From an uncultured Eubacterium sp. (GTDB lineage: Bacteria; Bacillota; Clostridia; Lachnospirales; Lachnospiraceae): 47,999 bases of DNA. Position numbers and translations under genes: made by a program. The notes below the pieces were generated by a model, which worked only from the letters and a program-made list of their open reading frames with translations, was not told where the DNA came from and searched no databases. Shown piece by piece: positions 15,302 to 24,337 of this stretch. The stretch is from assembly GCA_934316845.1 (NCBI GenBank), contig CAKRDZ010000022.1:1-47999 (forward strand), given 5' to 3'. Every line of letters starts with the position of its first letter. The stretch's first letter is position 1.

Positions 15302-16093
15302 TTAGTTGTTTTTAAACTTACTCTTTATCTTTGAGAAGAAGCCATTTCCTTTGGAAAGATCCAGCAGCGGAACTTCTTCACCCATAATTCGTTTGCAAAT
15401 ATTTTCATAGGCTTGTCCCGCAAGAGATTTACTTCCCACAAGAGGTTCTCCCTGGTTGGTAGAAACCACGATATTCTCGTCATCTGGAACAACTCCAAGC
15501 AGATCAACCGCAAGGATTTCCACGACATCGTCACTTGACATCATATCCCCACGTTTTACCATATCATAACGAAGACGGTTTACAACCAGTTCTGTCTTTT
15601 TAATCTCATTGGCATTTAAAAGACCGATAATACGATCCGCATCCCGCACTGCCGATACTTCCGGTGTTGTTACTACGATCGCACGTCCTGCTCCGGCAAT
15701 GGCATTCATAAAGCCCTGCTCGATTCCGGCCGGACAATCCAGAAGTATGTAATCAAACTCATCTTTTAACTCTTCTGTCAATCGTGCCATCTGCTCCGGA
15801 GATACTGCTGTCTTATCTCTGGTCTGTGCAGACGGAAGAAGATATAACGTCGGATATCTCTTATCTTTGATCAAAGCCTGATTGATACGGCAGTTTCCTT
15901 CGATCACGTCAACCAGATTATATACAATGCGGTTTTCCAGCCCCATAACAACATCCAGGTTACGTAATCCTATATCTGTATCGATCAAAACTACTTTCTT
16001 TCCTTCTTTTGCAAGCCCTGTTCCCACATTTGCTGTCGTCGTTGTCTTTCCAACGCCGCCTTTCCCCGATGTAATAACAATTACTTCACTCAT
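15302..16093 (-). CDS. minD: MinD septum-site ATPase
   Basis: A 263-residue deviant-Walker ATPase of the ParA/MinD family that binds the membrane as an ATP dimer and recruits MinC or MinE. The P-loop GKGGVGKTTTTAN is at about residues 10-22. DTDIGLRNLDVVMG and LLDCPAGIEQGF follow. The C-terminus FFSKIKSKFKNN is an amphipathic membrane-targeting helix. It has a 76-base gap from minC that contains a candidate internal promoter. Confidence 0.96.
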   Translation of the reverse strand: MSEVIVITSGKGGVGKTTTTANVGTGLAKEGKKVVLIDTDIGLRNLDVVMGLENRIVYNLVDVIEGNCRINQALIKDKRYPTLYLLPSAQTRDKTAVSPEQMARLTEELKDEFDYILLDCPAGIEQGFMNAIAGAGRAIVVTTPEVSAVRDADRIIGLLNANEIKKTELVVNRLRYDMVKRGDMMSSDDVVEILAVDLLGVVPDDENIVVSTNQGEPLVGSKSLAGQAYENICKRIMGEEVPLLDLSKGNGFFSKIKSKFKNN

Positions 16094-16127
16094 CGTATCT
16101 ACCTATCCTTTCCTTCAATAACTATCT

Positions 16128-16156
16128 ATCATAATATTTTACTTGAATTAGTTCAA
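16128..16156 (-). promoter_or_regulatory. Candidate internal promoter before minD
   Basis: On the minus strand TTGAAC (16151-16156) and TATGAT (16128-16133) have a 17-base spacer. It could raise MinD, MinE and RodA expression independently of the upstream mre genes. Confidence 0.42.
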
Positions 16157-16169
16157 AAATGCAATCCTT

Positions 16170-16832
16170 TTATATGGAAATACCATCTAAAACTTTACGA
16201 TTTAATGGCTCAATATAAATATCACCTTTTTCGGCAAATGCAATCTTTGTTTCTAATTTTGTCTCCTGTTTTTCATCCGGGCTTCGTGCAATGATATCCG
16301 CGATCCGGATCTGCGTCGGATTCATCTGCAGAGCAACGACAAAACAGTTTTCTTTTCCGGATGCCCCGGCATACACAGTACCCAGCAATTTGCCTAACAC
16401 CACCACATTGCCGGCAGAAACAACCTGCGCTCCGACATTTACATCACCAAGGATGACAATACTGGTTTCAAATTCAACCACTTGTCCGGAACGAAGTGTC
16501 CCTTTATAAAACTGGCCGGAGTTTGTATTTAATGCTGTCAGTTTTTCTTCCAGTGTCTTTGTAAAATACGCTTCCTTCTGCGCATCATCATCAATAAGAC
16601 AGACAATATCCAACTGGGAATGTTCACGGATGCATTCCATCAATTCATATTTCTGATCCTCAGATAATTTTCGTCCTTCAAATGACAATGCAATCTGTGC
16701 TGCGCCTAAAAAATCAGAAGAAGATGTAAACTTCTCTTCTACCTTTTCTTTCAATTCAGAAAACTCCATCTGATCGTCCAGATGAACGATCAGACCGGAT
16801 TTATTTCCTTTGATCACAACCGGTTGATTCAT
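16170..16832 (-). CDS. minC: MinC septum-site inhibitor
   Basis: MinC inhibits FtsZ ring formation at the poles when recruited by MinD. The 220-residue protein has an N-terminal domain (about 1-100) and the C-terminal beta-helix (about 110-210) recognised by GTLRSGQ, VILGDVNVGAQVVS, NVVVLGKLLGTVYAG and IRIADI. ATG 16832 is preferred over the GTG at 16844, because GAGGAG overlaps that GTG and is correctly spaced for the ATG. It follows the PBP2 gene by 26 bases. Confidence 0.93.
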   Translation of the reverse strand: MNQPVVIKGNKSGLIVHLDDQMEFSELKEKVEEKFTSSSDFLGAAQIALSFEGRKLSEDQKYELMECIREHSQLDIVCLIDDDAQKEAYFTKTLEEKLTALNTNSGQFYKGTLRSGQVVEFETSIVILGDVNVGAQVVSAGNVVVLGKLLGTVYAGASGKENCFVVALQMNPTQIRIADIIARSPDEKQETKLETKIAFAEKGDIYIEPLNRKVLDGISI

Positions 16833-16858
16833 GTTTCTCCTCACTTTCTCTCCAATGA

Positions 16859-19753
16859 TCAGTCTGCCACTCTGCCGGAATTGCTGACCGGACTTGTCGC
16901 TGATTTTTTCAACAAATTCTTTCTTGCTTTCTTGTCAAAGTAATACTGATATATATTGCTTGCCAATGATGCCGCATTACTTGACGTAAAGGCATTTGGT
17001 ATCACAACGGTAACAGAAATCTTTGGTGACTGGTATGGTGCATAAGATACAAACAATGCATGGTTTGGTTCGTTGGCACTAATCTGTGCAGTACCCGTTT
17101 TTCCTGCCACTTTTACCGGAACTTTTTGGAATACGGTCTTTAAACTTCCACTGTTGACTACCATATACATTCCTTTCCGGATGGCATCCATTGTGGAAGA
17201 TTTGACATCCAGTTCGTTGCGTACATTGGCTTTATTATTCTGTATCTTGTTATCCTTGGATGGGTCCGCCACTTTGTCTACCAGTGTCAGATCATAACAG
17301 GTTCCCCCGTTAGAGATTGTTGATACATAACGTGACAACTGAACCGGTGTATAACTGTTGGTACCTTGTCCAATGGCGGAACGCACGGCGTCGCTGTCCG
17401 ATACGTGCGGTTCTGCTTCCGTCAATTCCACACCGGAAAGATCTGTCAAACCATATTTATCTGCATATTTTTCCAGTTTTTTCAATCCTTTTTCATTGTT
17501 TACCGCCGATCCATTCAAACCACTCAGTCGGTATCCCATCTCGTAAAAGAAATAGTTACACGAATGCTGGATTGCCTGTGATACATTAATTGTTCCGTGA
17601 CTGTATGTGCTCCAGCATTTTGGCGATGGATTGATCTTATCAAATACAACGCGGTCTGTCACGGTAGAATACGGATCGATCACACCTTCCTCCAATGCTG
17701 CCGTCGCAGATACCATCTTATACGTAGAACCCGGTGCTGTTTTCTGCTGTGTAGCGCGGTTCAAAAGCGGGGAAGCTGAATTCGAATTGATCTTTGCAAA
17801 ATACTCACTATCCACCGAATTGGCAAACTTATTGTTATCATAACTTGGATAAGATACCATTGCTTTCACTTTTCCGGTATTCGGATCCGTTATAACAACA
17901 GAAGCCGCACAAGGAGTAAGTCCTAATTCTCCCGGAGTAATCTCAAGAGATTTGATCTTTGATTTCAAAAACTGAAATGGTGAGATCATACCCGTTCGAA
18001 GTTTTGCCAGTGTTGTATTATTTTTCTTAAAATACCCCTGGGCAAATAAAAGCATACAGATTTCCCGCCCACTGATCTTATCATCATAGATCAGCGTATG
18101 ATACACTTTCTTATCATACAAACTGTCCTCATTTAATTCTTCTAAGATATAATCCACAATCTTTGCGTAAATTTCCTCGGTACTGTAATACTCGTCACCG
18201 ACATTCAGCATTTCAAGATCGATCCAGTTATGCGAAATGGCATAGATCAGGAACTCACTCAAACTGATTTTTTCATTGGCATACCGATGGTATGTCTCAT
18301 CCGTCTTATCCATCTTATCGGTTGCGATCACTTCATTTTTACGGAGCATGGAATAAATATAATCCATGTATTCCGCATCCGTATCCGACATATTTTTTGT
18401 TGTCGTTTTATTGTTATAAGACAAATATCCGGTAACCGTTTTTAAGGAATTCTTTTTCGCTCCGGAAAAGGTCTGATATATATTTTTTTCCAATTTTGAC
18501 GCATCTGATCTGGAGAATTTTGTAATATCCACCAAACTGTTTTCTATGATCGCACAATACACATCATAGATTGGAACACGTATATTTTTAGCATCTTTTC
18601 CTTTGGATCCGGCACTCTTGCTGTTATTTAATTTAGAGATCAAAACACCGGCAATTTCCTTTTCCGTCAATTGATAAACGGCGCTTTGCAGATCCGAGTC
18701 AATGCTGAGATAAATGTCTTTTCCTGCCGTCGCATCTTTATGATCTTTGGTTTCCACCACGCGCGAACTGCTGTCAATTACTAACGTCTCTCTTCCCTTT
18801 TTACCTCGAAGCTGCTCTTCATAGGCACTTTCGATCCCCGATTTTCCAATCTGATCTGCAGCCGTATACGTATTGTCACCATTTTCTTTCATGGAAGCTA
18901 ACGTATCCGATGAAATCAAGCCGGTATAACCGATAATATGGGAAAAATATTTACTGTTATAATATACACGCTTCGCCTCTTCACTGACATCAACGCCGAT
19001 CAAGCTGGCAGAATTTTCCTTTATTGCCGCAACTGTCTCTAACGAAACGTCTGAACTTATCGTAACCGGTTCATATTTTTGATACGTTTTCATCATCAGC
19101 GCGTAACGGATCGACATAATTTTAAGCGCCGTTGCATCATCATAATCCTGCTCATATTTTTCTGCAGCATCCGCGTCATTTTTATTTTTTTCTGTCAGCG
19201 GATCAAAAAAGTGAATGGCATTCACTGCATTCGATGTCCGTATATAACGGAAACATTCTTCCGCCGTCATATTCTTCTGGTCATCGGTAAGCTCATCGAC
19301 CGATTTGCAAAAATAAATCTCTCTTTTAAACCGGAGCTGGGCATTTTTATCCACATTAAATTTAAAGCGCCCCTTTTTATCCATTGTAATAGGAAAATCA
19401 ACAGTTACCTTATCTCCGTTTTTTTCAATTAAGGCAATGCACTTTAATATCATTTCATTCATTTGTTTATTTGTTTTGATCTCACCGGTATCTTCCAGTG
19501 TGATCGCATAACTTTGTTCATTCGACGCAAGCAGTTTGCCATTGCAGTCATATATCTTACCGCGTGAACTCTTGATCGTTCTCTGTTTTTGATTTTTAAT
19601 CGTCGCCTGCTTTTCGTAAGCCTCGCCTTCCACGATCTGCAGATAGAACAAACGGCCAACTAAAATACTAAAAAGGACAACATATACAACGATCAGAGTA
19701 AAAATACGCGAACGCACCAGCGTTTTTAAATAATCAATAATTGCAGAAAACAT
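16859..19753 (-). CDS. mrdA: Class B penicillin-binding protein 2 (elongation transpeptidase)
   Basis: A 964-residue transpeptidase that cross-links peptidoglycan with RodA. One membrane anchor lies at about residues 17-38 and the PBP dimerisation domain follows (SSRGKIYDCNGKLLA at about 62). The catalytic motifs are STYK (Ser676-Lys679), SCN (731-733) and KTG (885-887). Class B elongation PBPs are usually 600-720 residues; here about 230 extra residues (about 370-605) sit before the transpeptidase core. It is preceded by mreD (four bases) and followed by minC, so it is the elongasome PBP. Confidence 0.94.
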   Translation of the reverse strand: MFSAIIDYLKTLVRSRIFTLIVVYVVLFSILVGRLFYLQIVEGEAYEKQATIKNQKQRTIKSSRGKIYDCNGKLLASNEQSYAITLEDTGEIKTNKQMNEMILKCIALIEKNGDKVTVDFPITMDKKGRFKFNVDKNAQLRFKREIYFCKSVDELTDDQKNMTAEECFRYIRTSNAVNAIHFFDPLTEKNKNDADAAEKYEQDYDDATALKIMSIRYALMMKTYQKYEPVTISSDVSLETVAAIKENSASLIGVDVSEEAKRVYYNSKYFSHIIGYTGLISSDTLASMKENGDNTYTAADQIGKSGIESAYEEQLRGKKGRETLVIDSSSRVVETKDHKDATAGKDIYLSIDSDLQSAVYQLTEKEIAGVLISKLNNSKSAGSKGKDAKNIRVPIYDVYCAIIENSLVDITKFSRSDASKLEKNIYQTFSGAKKNSLKTVTGYLSYNNKTTTKNMSDTDAEYMDYIYSMLRKNEVIATDKMDKTDETYHRYANEKISLSEFLIYAISHNWIDLEMLNVGDEYYSTEEIYAKIVDYILEELNEDSLYDKKVYHTLIYDDKISGREICMLLFAQGYFKKNNTTLAKLRTGMISPFQFLKSKIKSLEITPGELGLTPCAASVVITDPNTGKVKAMVSYPSYDNNKFANSVDSEYFAKINSNSASPLLNRATQQKTAPGSTYKMVSATAALEEGVIDPYSTVTDRVVFDKINPSPKCWSTYSHGTINVSQAIQHSCNYFFYEMGYRLSGLNGSAVNNEKGLKKLEKYADKYGLTDLSGVELTEAEPHVSDSDAVRSAIGQGTNSYTPVQLSRYVSTISNGGTCYDLTLVDKVADPSKDNKIQNNKANVRNELDVKSSTMDAIRKGMYMVVNSGSLKTVFQKVPVKVAGKTGTAQISANEPNHALFVSYAPYQSPKISVTVVIPNAFTSSNAASLASNIYQYYFDKKARKNLLKKSATSPVSNSGRVAD

Positions 19754-19757
19754 CGCC

Positions 19758-20267
19758 TTACACTTCCTCCCTTCGTTCCGTTGACAGATATTTCTCGAAC
19801 CGGTTTAAAGCCCGAAAAACAACAACGGAAACAACTAAAGTATAAATCAATTCCGGCAATATGATATGGGAAAAATAAAATGCAAAATGCAGTTTTCCAC
19901 GTACCAAAAACTCTGTAATATAATAATAAAATCCGTATACCAGATCCCCCAGTCCTACCAATACACAGGGCAGTATGTAATTATCCGTAAAATAAATCTT
20001 CTGGCAATAGCCGCACAGAAAACCAATTGTCATAAAAATAAACGCATACAATCCAATTACGCTTCCATACATCATGTCGAGCATTAAGCCGCACAACAGC
20101 CCGATAAGTTCACCGGAAGTACGTCCGCGCATATAGCTGTAACACACTGTGAGGATCAATAATAAATTAGGTACCACATTTGCCAGTGCCAATTTATGGA
20201 AAATTGTTGTCTGCAGTAAAAAGGCAAGCAAAATAATAAAAATAGTTGAAATACGTCTTTTAATCAT
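19758..20267 (-). CDS. mreD: MreD rod-shape-determining membrane protein
   Basis: A 169-residue very hydrophobic protein with five or so membrane segments, for example IFIILLAFLLQTTIF and the family-like stretch GELIGLLCGLMLDMMYG. MreD joins MreC and MreB to the wall polymerases. Its start overlaps the end of mreC by eight bases and its stop is four bases from the PBP2 start, a tight operon. Sequence conservation in this family is low, so context carries much of the call. Confidence 0.9.
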   Translation of the reverse strand: MIKRRISTIFIILLAFLLQTTIFHKLALANVVPNLLLILTVCYSYMRGRTSGELIGLLCGLMLDMMYGSVIGLYAFIFMTIGFLCGYCQKIYFTDNYILPCVLVGLGDLVYGFYYYITEFLVRGKLHFAFYFSHIILPELIYTLVVSVVVFRALNRFEKYLSTERREEV

Positions 20268-21138
20268 ATTTTTTAATCTCCTCGATTTCTGAAGAGTCCT
20301 TCAACGTCGTAATGATCAATACCGTTTCTAATTTATCAAAAGATACCACCGGTGTAAGATGTCCGCTCTTGGATAATCCATCCGAATCCTGCGTAATATC
20401 TGAAATATATCCAACCAGCAGTCCCGGAAGGAATTTGTCACTAATATGGGATGTCACAACGGAATCCCCATTTTTAGCTGTCACAGAATTACTGATCATC
20501 GTAACATCGATATATCCTTTATAGATGCTCTCCATGTTCCCTTTAACAATACAGGTCTCTCCCGTATTTTCAAACATGGCACTTACATTGCTTTTATCAT
20601 CAATAATGGCACGGACTTTGGCATAATGCTCTCCAACTTCCGATACAATTCCTACCAGTCCATTGCCGGCGATCACGTTCATATCGACAGCAATACCGTC
20701 TTTCTTTCCTTTGTCAATGGTAAATAAGTGAAACCAGTTATTTCCATCCCGTCCTATGACTGTCGCTGCCACTTTCGGATAATCCGGATATTTCTGATCC
20801 AATTGATACAATTCACGATAATTGTCCAGGTCGTTGTTTTCCCCGGCAAGAATTTTGTTGTCGTAACTCAGCGCATCAATTTTTTCTTTCAGCTGCTTGT
20901 TTTCCTCCAGTAAAGATTCCTTGGAATGAAGGAGATCCATCTTATCGGAAATGGCTTTTCCCACTTTGTTGATTCCACTCTGCATCGGAGACATAATATC
21001 TCCTACCGTCGCTTTCACACCGCTTAACCGGTCTGAAAATTTAAAACTGAGCACTATGAGAATGGCACAAAGAATACTGCAAAAAATATAAATATATTTG
21101 GGATGAATTCTTGGTCCCTTTCTTTTCTTTCTTTTCAT
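20260..21138 (-). CDS. mreC: MreC rod-shape-determining protein
   Basis: A 292-residue bitopic protein that organises the elongation machinery outside the membrane. A basic N-terminus precedes one membrane helix (about 12-32). A coiled coil follows (about 65-105), then the beta-barrel MreC domain from about 120 (VIGRDGNNWFHLFTIDKGK, DGIAVDMNVI, GLVGIVSEVG, PGLLVGYI). GGAGA lies before the ATG. It lies 18 bases after mreB. Confidence 0.95.
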   Translation of the reverse strand: MKRKKRKGPRIHPKYIYIFCSILCAILIVLSFKFSDRLSGVKATVGDIMSPMQSGINKVGKAISDKMDLLHSKESLLEENKQLKEKIDALSYDNKILAGENNDLDNYRELYQLDQKYPDYPKVAATVIGRDGNNWFHLFTIDKGKKDGIAVDMNVIAGNGLVGIVSEVGEHYAKVRAIIDDKSNVSAMFENTGETCIVKGNMESIYKGYIDVTMISNSVTAKNGDSVVTSHISDKFLPGLLVGYISDITQDSDGLSKSGHLTPVVSFDKLETVLIITTLKDSSEIEEIKKYD

Positions 21139-21156
21139 CGCCTGTCTCCATTCTGC

Positions 21157-22149
21157 TTATAAAGCAAGTTTTGCAAGCTGTGGGTCTTCGATAACCGCAC
21201 CAAGTCCCATGATTACAGTACTTTCCGGTTCTTCGCACAAATTCACTTTCAATCCGAGTTCCTCGTAAATAAAGCGTCCCAGATCCTGAATCCGGCTCGA
21301 ACCACCTGTCAGATAAAGACCGGATTTGTAAATATCGGATGAAATTTCCGGTGGTGTGCGCTCCAAAATAATCTTAATGGAATCGACAATGCTCTGAAAC
21401 AACTCTGCCAAAGCTTCATGCACACATTCTCCGGTTACCGTGATCTCACTTGGAAGTCCGGTCACCAGATTACGTCCGCAGATGTCCATCTGCGCATCGG
21501 TCACATAAGCAGAAGCAATATTTTTCTTAATTGTCTCGGCACTCTTTTCTCCAATTACAAAATTCATATCTTTTTTAATCTTATTGATGATGGCTTCGTC
21601 AAACCGGTTTCCCCCTACCGGGATCAGACGGCTGAGTACGATACCACCCAGCGAAAGCACAGAAATCTCTGCCGTATTGGCACCGATGTCTACAACGAGC
21701 GTACCGGTAGACTTGGTAATATCCAGATTCATTCCCAATGCGTCCGCAATCGGTTTTTCCACAACATGAATCTTTTTGGATTTCAGATTGGTATTGGCGA
21801 TCAGGTCAAAATACGCACGTTTTTCCACTTCTGTAATATCCGTAGGAACTGCAATATAATATTCTGCTCCTTTAAAACGTTTTTTGCCATTCAGTTCTGC
21901 AAAGAAATAGTCGATCAGCGCCTGCATATTTCCAATATCTGCCACCACTCCGTTTTTGATCGGATATGACACTTCCAGATTTTCCGGTGCTTTTTCATAC
22001 ATTTCAAAGGCTTCGTCACCAACGGCAAACACATGGTTCTTCTTATATATGGCAATCACACTCTTCTGGTGTAATATGACACCTTCTCCATTTTTATAAA
22101 TTTTAATTGAGCTTGTACCAAAGTCAATTCCTATCGCTTTTCCTAACAT
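21157..22149 (-). CDS. mreB: MreB actin-like cell-shape protein
   Basis: MreB forms membrane-bound filaments that steer lateral wall synthesis. The actin-fold signatures are visible: phosphate 1 IGIDFGTSSIKIY near the N-terminus, the connect region VVEKPIADALGM, phosphate 2 VVDIGANTAEISVLSLGG, and the adenosine segment LYLTGGSSRIQDL. At 330 residues it has the usual length. I prefer ATG 22149, since AGAGAGG abuts the earlier ATG at 22158 but is nine bases from 22149. It is 22-30 bases after radC and opens the mreBCD block. Confidence 0.96.
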   Translation of the reverse strand: MLGKAIGIDFGTSSIKIYKNGEGVILHQKSVIAIYKKNHVFAVGDEAFEMYEKAPENLEVSYPIKNGVVADIGNMQALIDYFFAELNGKKRFKGAEYYIAVPTDITEVEKRAYFDLIANTNLKSKKIHVVEKPIADALGMNLDITKSTGTLVVDIGANTAEISVLSLGGIVLSRLIPVGGNRFDEAIINKIKKDMNFVIGEKSAETIKKNIASAYVTDAQMDICGRNLVTGLPSEITVTGECVHEALAELFQSIVDSIKIILERTPPEISSDIYKSGLYLTGGSSRIQDLGRFIYEELGLKVNLCEEPESTVIMGLGAVIEDPQLAKLAL

Positions 22150-22179
22150 TTTCTTCATCCTCTCTATCTTTATAGTCCA

Positions 22180-22878
22180 TCATATGTGTCCTCTTTCTTT
22201 TAAGCTGACATATTGATAATCTCCAAGAATCAAATGGTCCAGTAATGAAATGCCTATCATTTCTCCGGCTCTTTTCATACGTATTGTTGCATCCAGGTCC
22301 GCCTGACTTGGTGTCGGGTCACCGCTTGGATGATTATGTATCAGTACAAAGCACGAAGCATCGTATTGAAGTCCCTTTTTTAAGACTTCTCTCGGATGAA
22401 GCACACAAGATGCCACAGAGCCACTAAAAAGACTTTCCCGGTGAATGAGCCGGCAGCGGTTATCCAGATACAACACCGTAGTCTGTTCTGTTTCCAGCGA
22501 CCGCATTTCCTCCATAAAGTATTGCGCAATGCACTGTGGCGAATCAAACTTTTCGCGTTCCGGCTTTCTCTCTCTTGCCAGCCGTTTCGACAATTCTGCC
22601 ACACATTGCAGCTGAATGGCTTTTACCTCGCCGATGCCACGTATTTTTTTCAACTGCTCGTCCGACAAATAGTACAATCCAAGCAGCCCCTTATGGACGG
22701 GATGCAGATCCAGCACTTCTCTGGCCAGTTCCACACTATTCTTTTCATGAGTTCCTGTTTTTAATAATACCGCAAGTAATTCCGCATCTGACAATGCCTC
22801 GATTCCCTGCTTCTTTGCTTTTTCATAAGGTCGTTCCGAAACCGGAAGTTCCTTCATGGTGTAAAATTGTTGACGCAT
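22180..22878 (-). CDS. radC: RadC-family JAMM protein
   Basis: A 232-residue protein of the RadC family, historically called a DNA-repair protein although its biochemical role is still unclear. A helix-hairpin-helix part lies at about residues 65-85 (LKKIRGIGEVKAIQL). The C-terminal JAB/MPN domain carries the metalloprotease-like zinc motif HNHPSGDPTPSQAD (HxH...D). ATG 22878 has AGGAGG four to five bases upstream; an earlier in-frame ATG at 22911 does not. RadC before mreB is the Bacillus order too (radC-mreB-mreC-mreD-minC-minD). Confidence 0.93.
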   Translation of the reverse strand: MRQQFYTMKELPVSERPYEKAKKQGIEALSDAELLAVLLKTGTHEKNSVELAREVLDLHPVHKGLLGLYYLSDEQLKKIRGIGEVKAIQLQCVAELSKRLARERKPEREKFDSPQCIAQYFMEEMRSLETEQTTVLYLDNRCRLIHRESLFSGSVASCVLHPREVLKKGLQYDASCFVLIHNHPSGDPTPSQADLDATIRMKRAGEMIGISLLDHLILGDYQYVSLKERGHI

Positions 22879-22928
22879 ACGGCCTCCTGACTCTACACAC
22901 TGTCTACCCATACATAAAATATTTTACC

Positions 22929-22948
22929 ATACATTTTTAAAAATGTAT
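22929..22948 (-). promoter_or_regulatory. Perfect 20-bp palindrome before radC-mre-min operon
   Basis: ATACATTTTT is followed at once by its exact reverse complement AAAAATGTAT. On the minus strand it fills the spacer between TATACA (-35-like) and TAAAAT (-10-like), which are 17 bases apart, so it may be an operator on the operon promoter. It has no GC core, so I do not read it as a terminator of the upstream gene. Confidence 0.45.
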
Positions 22949-22985
22949 ATATAGAACCCCATAAAATTCACATACTTTTCGCAAT

Positions 22986-24290
22986 TTATTTTGGTAGTTC
23001 GACAATTTTTTCATCCACCATCTTCTGAAGCGACATTAAAATCCCATATTTTCCGTGCTGCCAGGTAAGTCCGCCCTGGAAATACACGCTGTATGGCGGT
23101 TCGATTGGGGCATCCGCACTTAATTCAATGGAGGATCCCTGAATAAAGTTTCCTGCCGCCATGATGACATCGCTGTGATAGCCCGGCATCGCATACGGCT
23201 CCGGAGCCACGTAACTGTCCACCGGCGATCCCGCCTGGATTCCCCGGCAGAACGCAATGATACGTTCCGGCGATCCAAGGGCAACTGCCTGAATGATATC
23301 ATTCCGCTCCTCGTCCTTTCCCGGACTTGTCTCAAAACCAAGGTTTTCGTAAAGATTTGCTGCGAAAATGGCGGATTTCAACGCGCTTGCCACCACCTGC
23401 GGCGCAAAAAACAGCCCCTGGTAAAAAGAACGGTTCACTTCCAGCGAAGCTCCGACTTCTTTTCCAAGTCCCGGTGCCGTAAGACGGTTTGCTGCCAGTT
23501 CAATGATATCCCGTCTTCCGACAAGATACCCTCCCATCGGCGCAATCCCACCGCCCAGATTTTTAATCAGGGATCCGACAACCAGATCCGCTCCGACATC
23601 CGACGGCTCGATCCGGTCAACGAATTCCCCATAACAATTGTCTACCATGCAGATGACGTCCGGACGCCGTTCTTTTACAAAGGCAATGATCTCCCCGATT
23701 TGTTTGACGGACAACGTTTTACGCATGGCATAGCCTTTGGAACGCTGGATCGTAACCAGTTTGGTTCTGTCATTAAGAGCTTTTTCTATGCCGGGATAAT
23801 CGATCGCACTGTCTTTCAACAGATCAACCTGCGCATAGGTGATCCCAAATTCACGCAGCGATCCCGGTTCACTTTTTCCATTGATTCCGATAATTCCCTC
23901 CAGCGTATCATACGGCTTGCCGACCGGAGATAACAATTCATCTCCCGGACGGAGGATGGAAGAAAGTGCCAGCGTCAGCGCGTGCGTCCCGCAGGTGATC
24001 TGCGTCCTTACAAGGGAATCTTCGGCATGAAAAATATCGGCATATACTTTCTCCAGTGTATCCCTTCCGCTGTCATCGTAACCATATCCGGTCGTCCCAT
24101 ACATATGTTCTGCGCTGACACGGTTTTTATGAAATGCCTGCATCACCTTTAACTGATTGTATTCTGCCATCTCATCAATGGCTTCAAACCTTGCTTTAAG
24201 CGACGCGCAGATCTGTTCTCCGTATTCAAATACAGGCGCACTGATCCCCGCCTGTTCATACATTTTTTTTCGTTCTTCTGTCTCCAGCAT
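22986..24290 (-). CDS. YnbB-like PLP enzyme (methionine gamma-lyase / aluminium-resistance family)
   Basis: A 434-residue fold-type I pyridoxal-phosphate protein. Family segments are AEHMYGTTGYGYDDSGRDTL, the aspartate-containing VDNCYGEFV and the PLP lysine in GSLIKNLGGGIAPMGGY. It resembles Cys/Met-metabolism enzymes, but the real substrate of this family is not firmly known; the aluminium-resistance name is historical. ATG 24290 has AAGGAG (24297-24302) six bases upstream, whereas the longer frame to 24329 lacks a site. In Bacillus ynbB also follows miaA (after hfq); no hfq lies between them here. Confidence 0.88.
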   Translation of the reverse strand: MLETEERKKMYEQAGISAPVFEYGEQICASLKARFEAIDEMAEYNQLKVMQAFHKNRVSAEHMYGTTGYGYDDSGRDTLEKVYADIFHAEDSLVRTQITCGTHALTLALSSILRPGDELLSPVGKPYDTLEGIIGINGKSEPGSLREFGITYAQVDLLKDSAIDYPGIEKALNDRTKLVTIQRSKGYAMRKTLSVKQIGEIIAFVKERRPDVICMVDNCYGEFVDRIEPSDVGADLVVGSLIKNLGGGIAPMGGYLVGRRDIIELAANRLTAPGLGKEVGASLEVNRSFYQGLFFAPQVVASALKSAIFAANLYENLGFETSPGKDEERNDIIQAVALGSPERIIAFCRGIQAGSPVDSYVAPEPYAMPGYHSDVIMAAGNFIQGSSIELSADAPIEPPYSVYFQGGLTWQHGKYGILMSLQKMVDEKIVELPK

Positions 24291-24337
24291 AATTTTCTCC
24301 TTTTCAACCGCTAAAGCCGGTTGCTGCAAATTTTTCG

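Noticed and set aside
23175..23933. Plus-strand frame of 252 codons opposite the YnbB-like gene
   Set aside because: No family resemblance or ribosome site; the minus-strand PLP enzyme is well supported.
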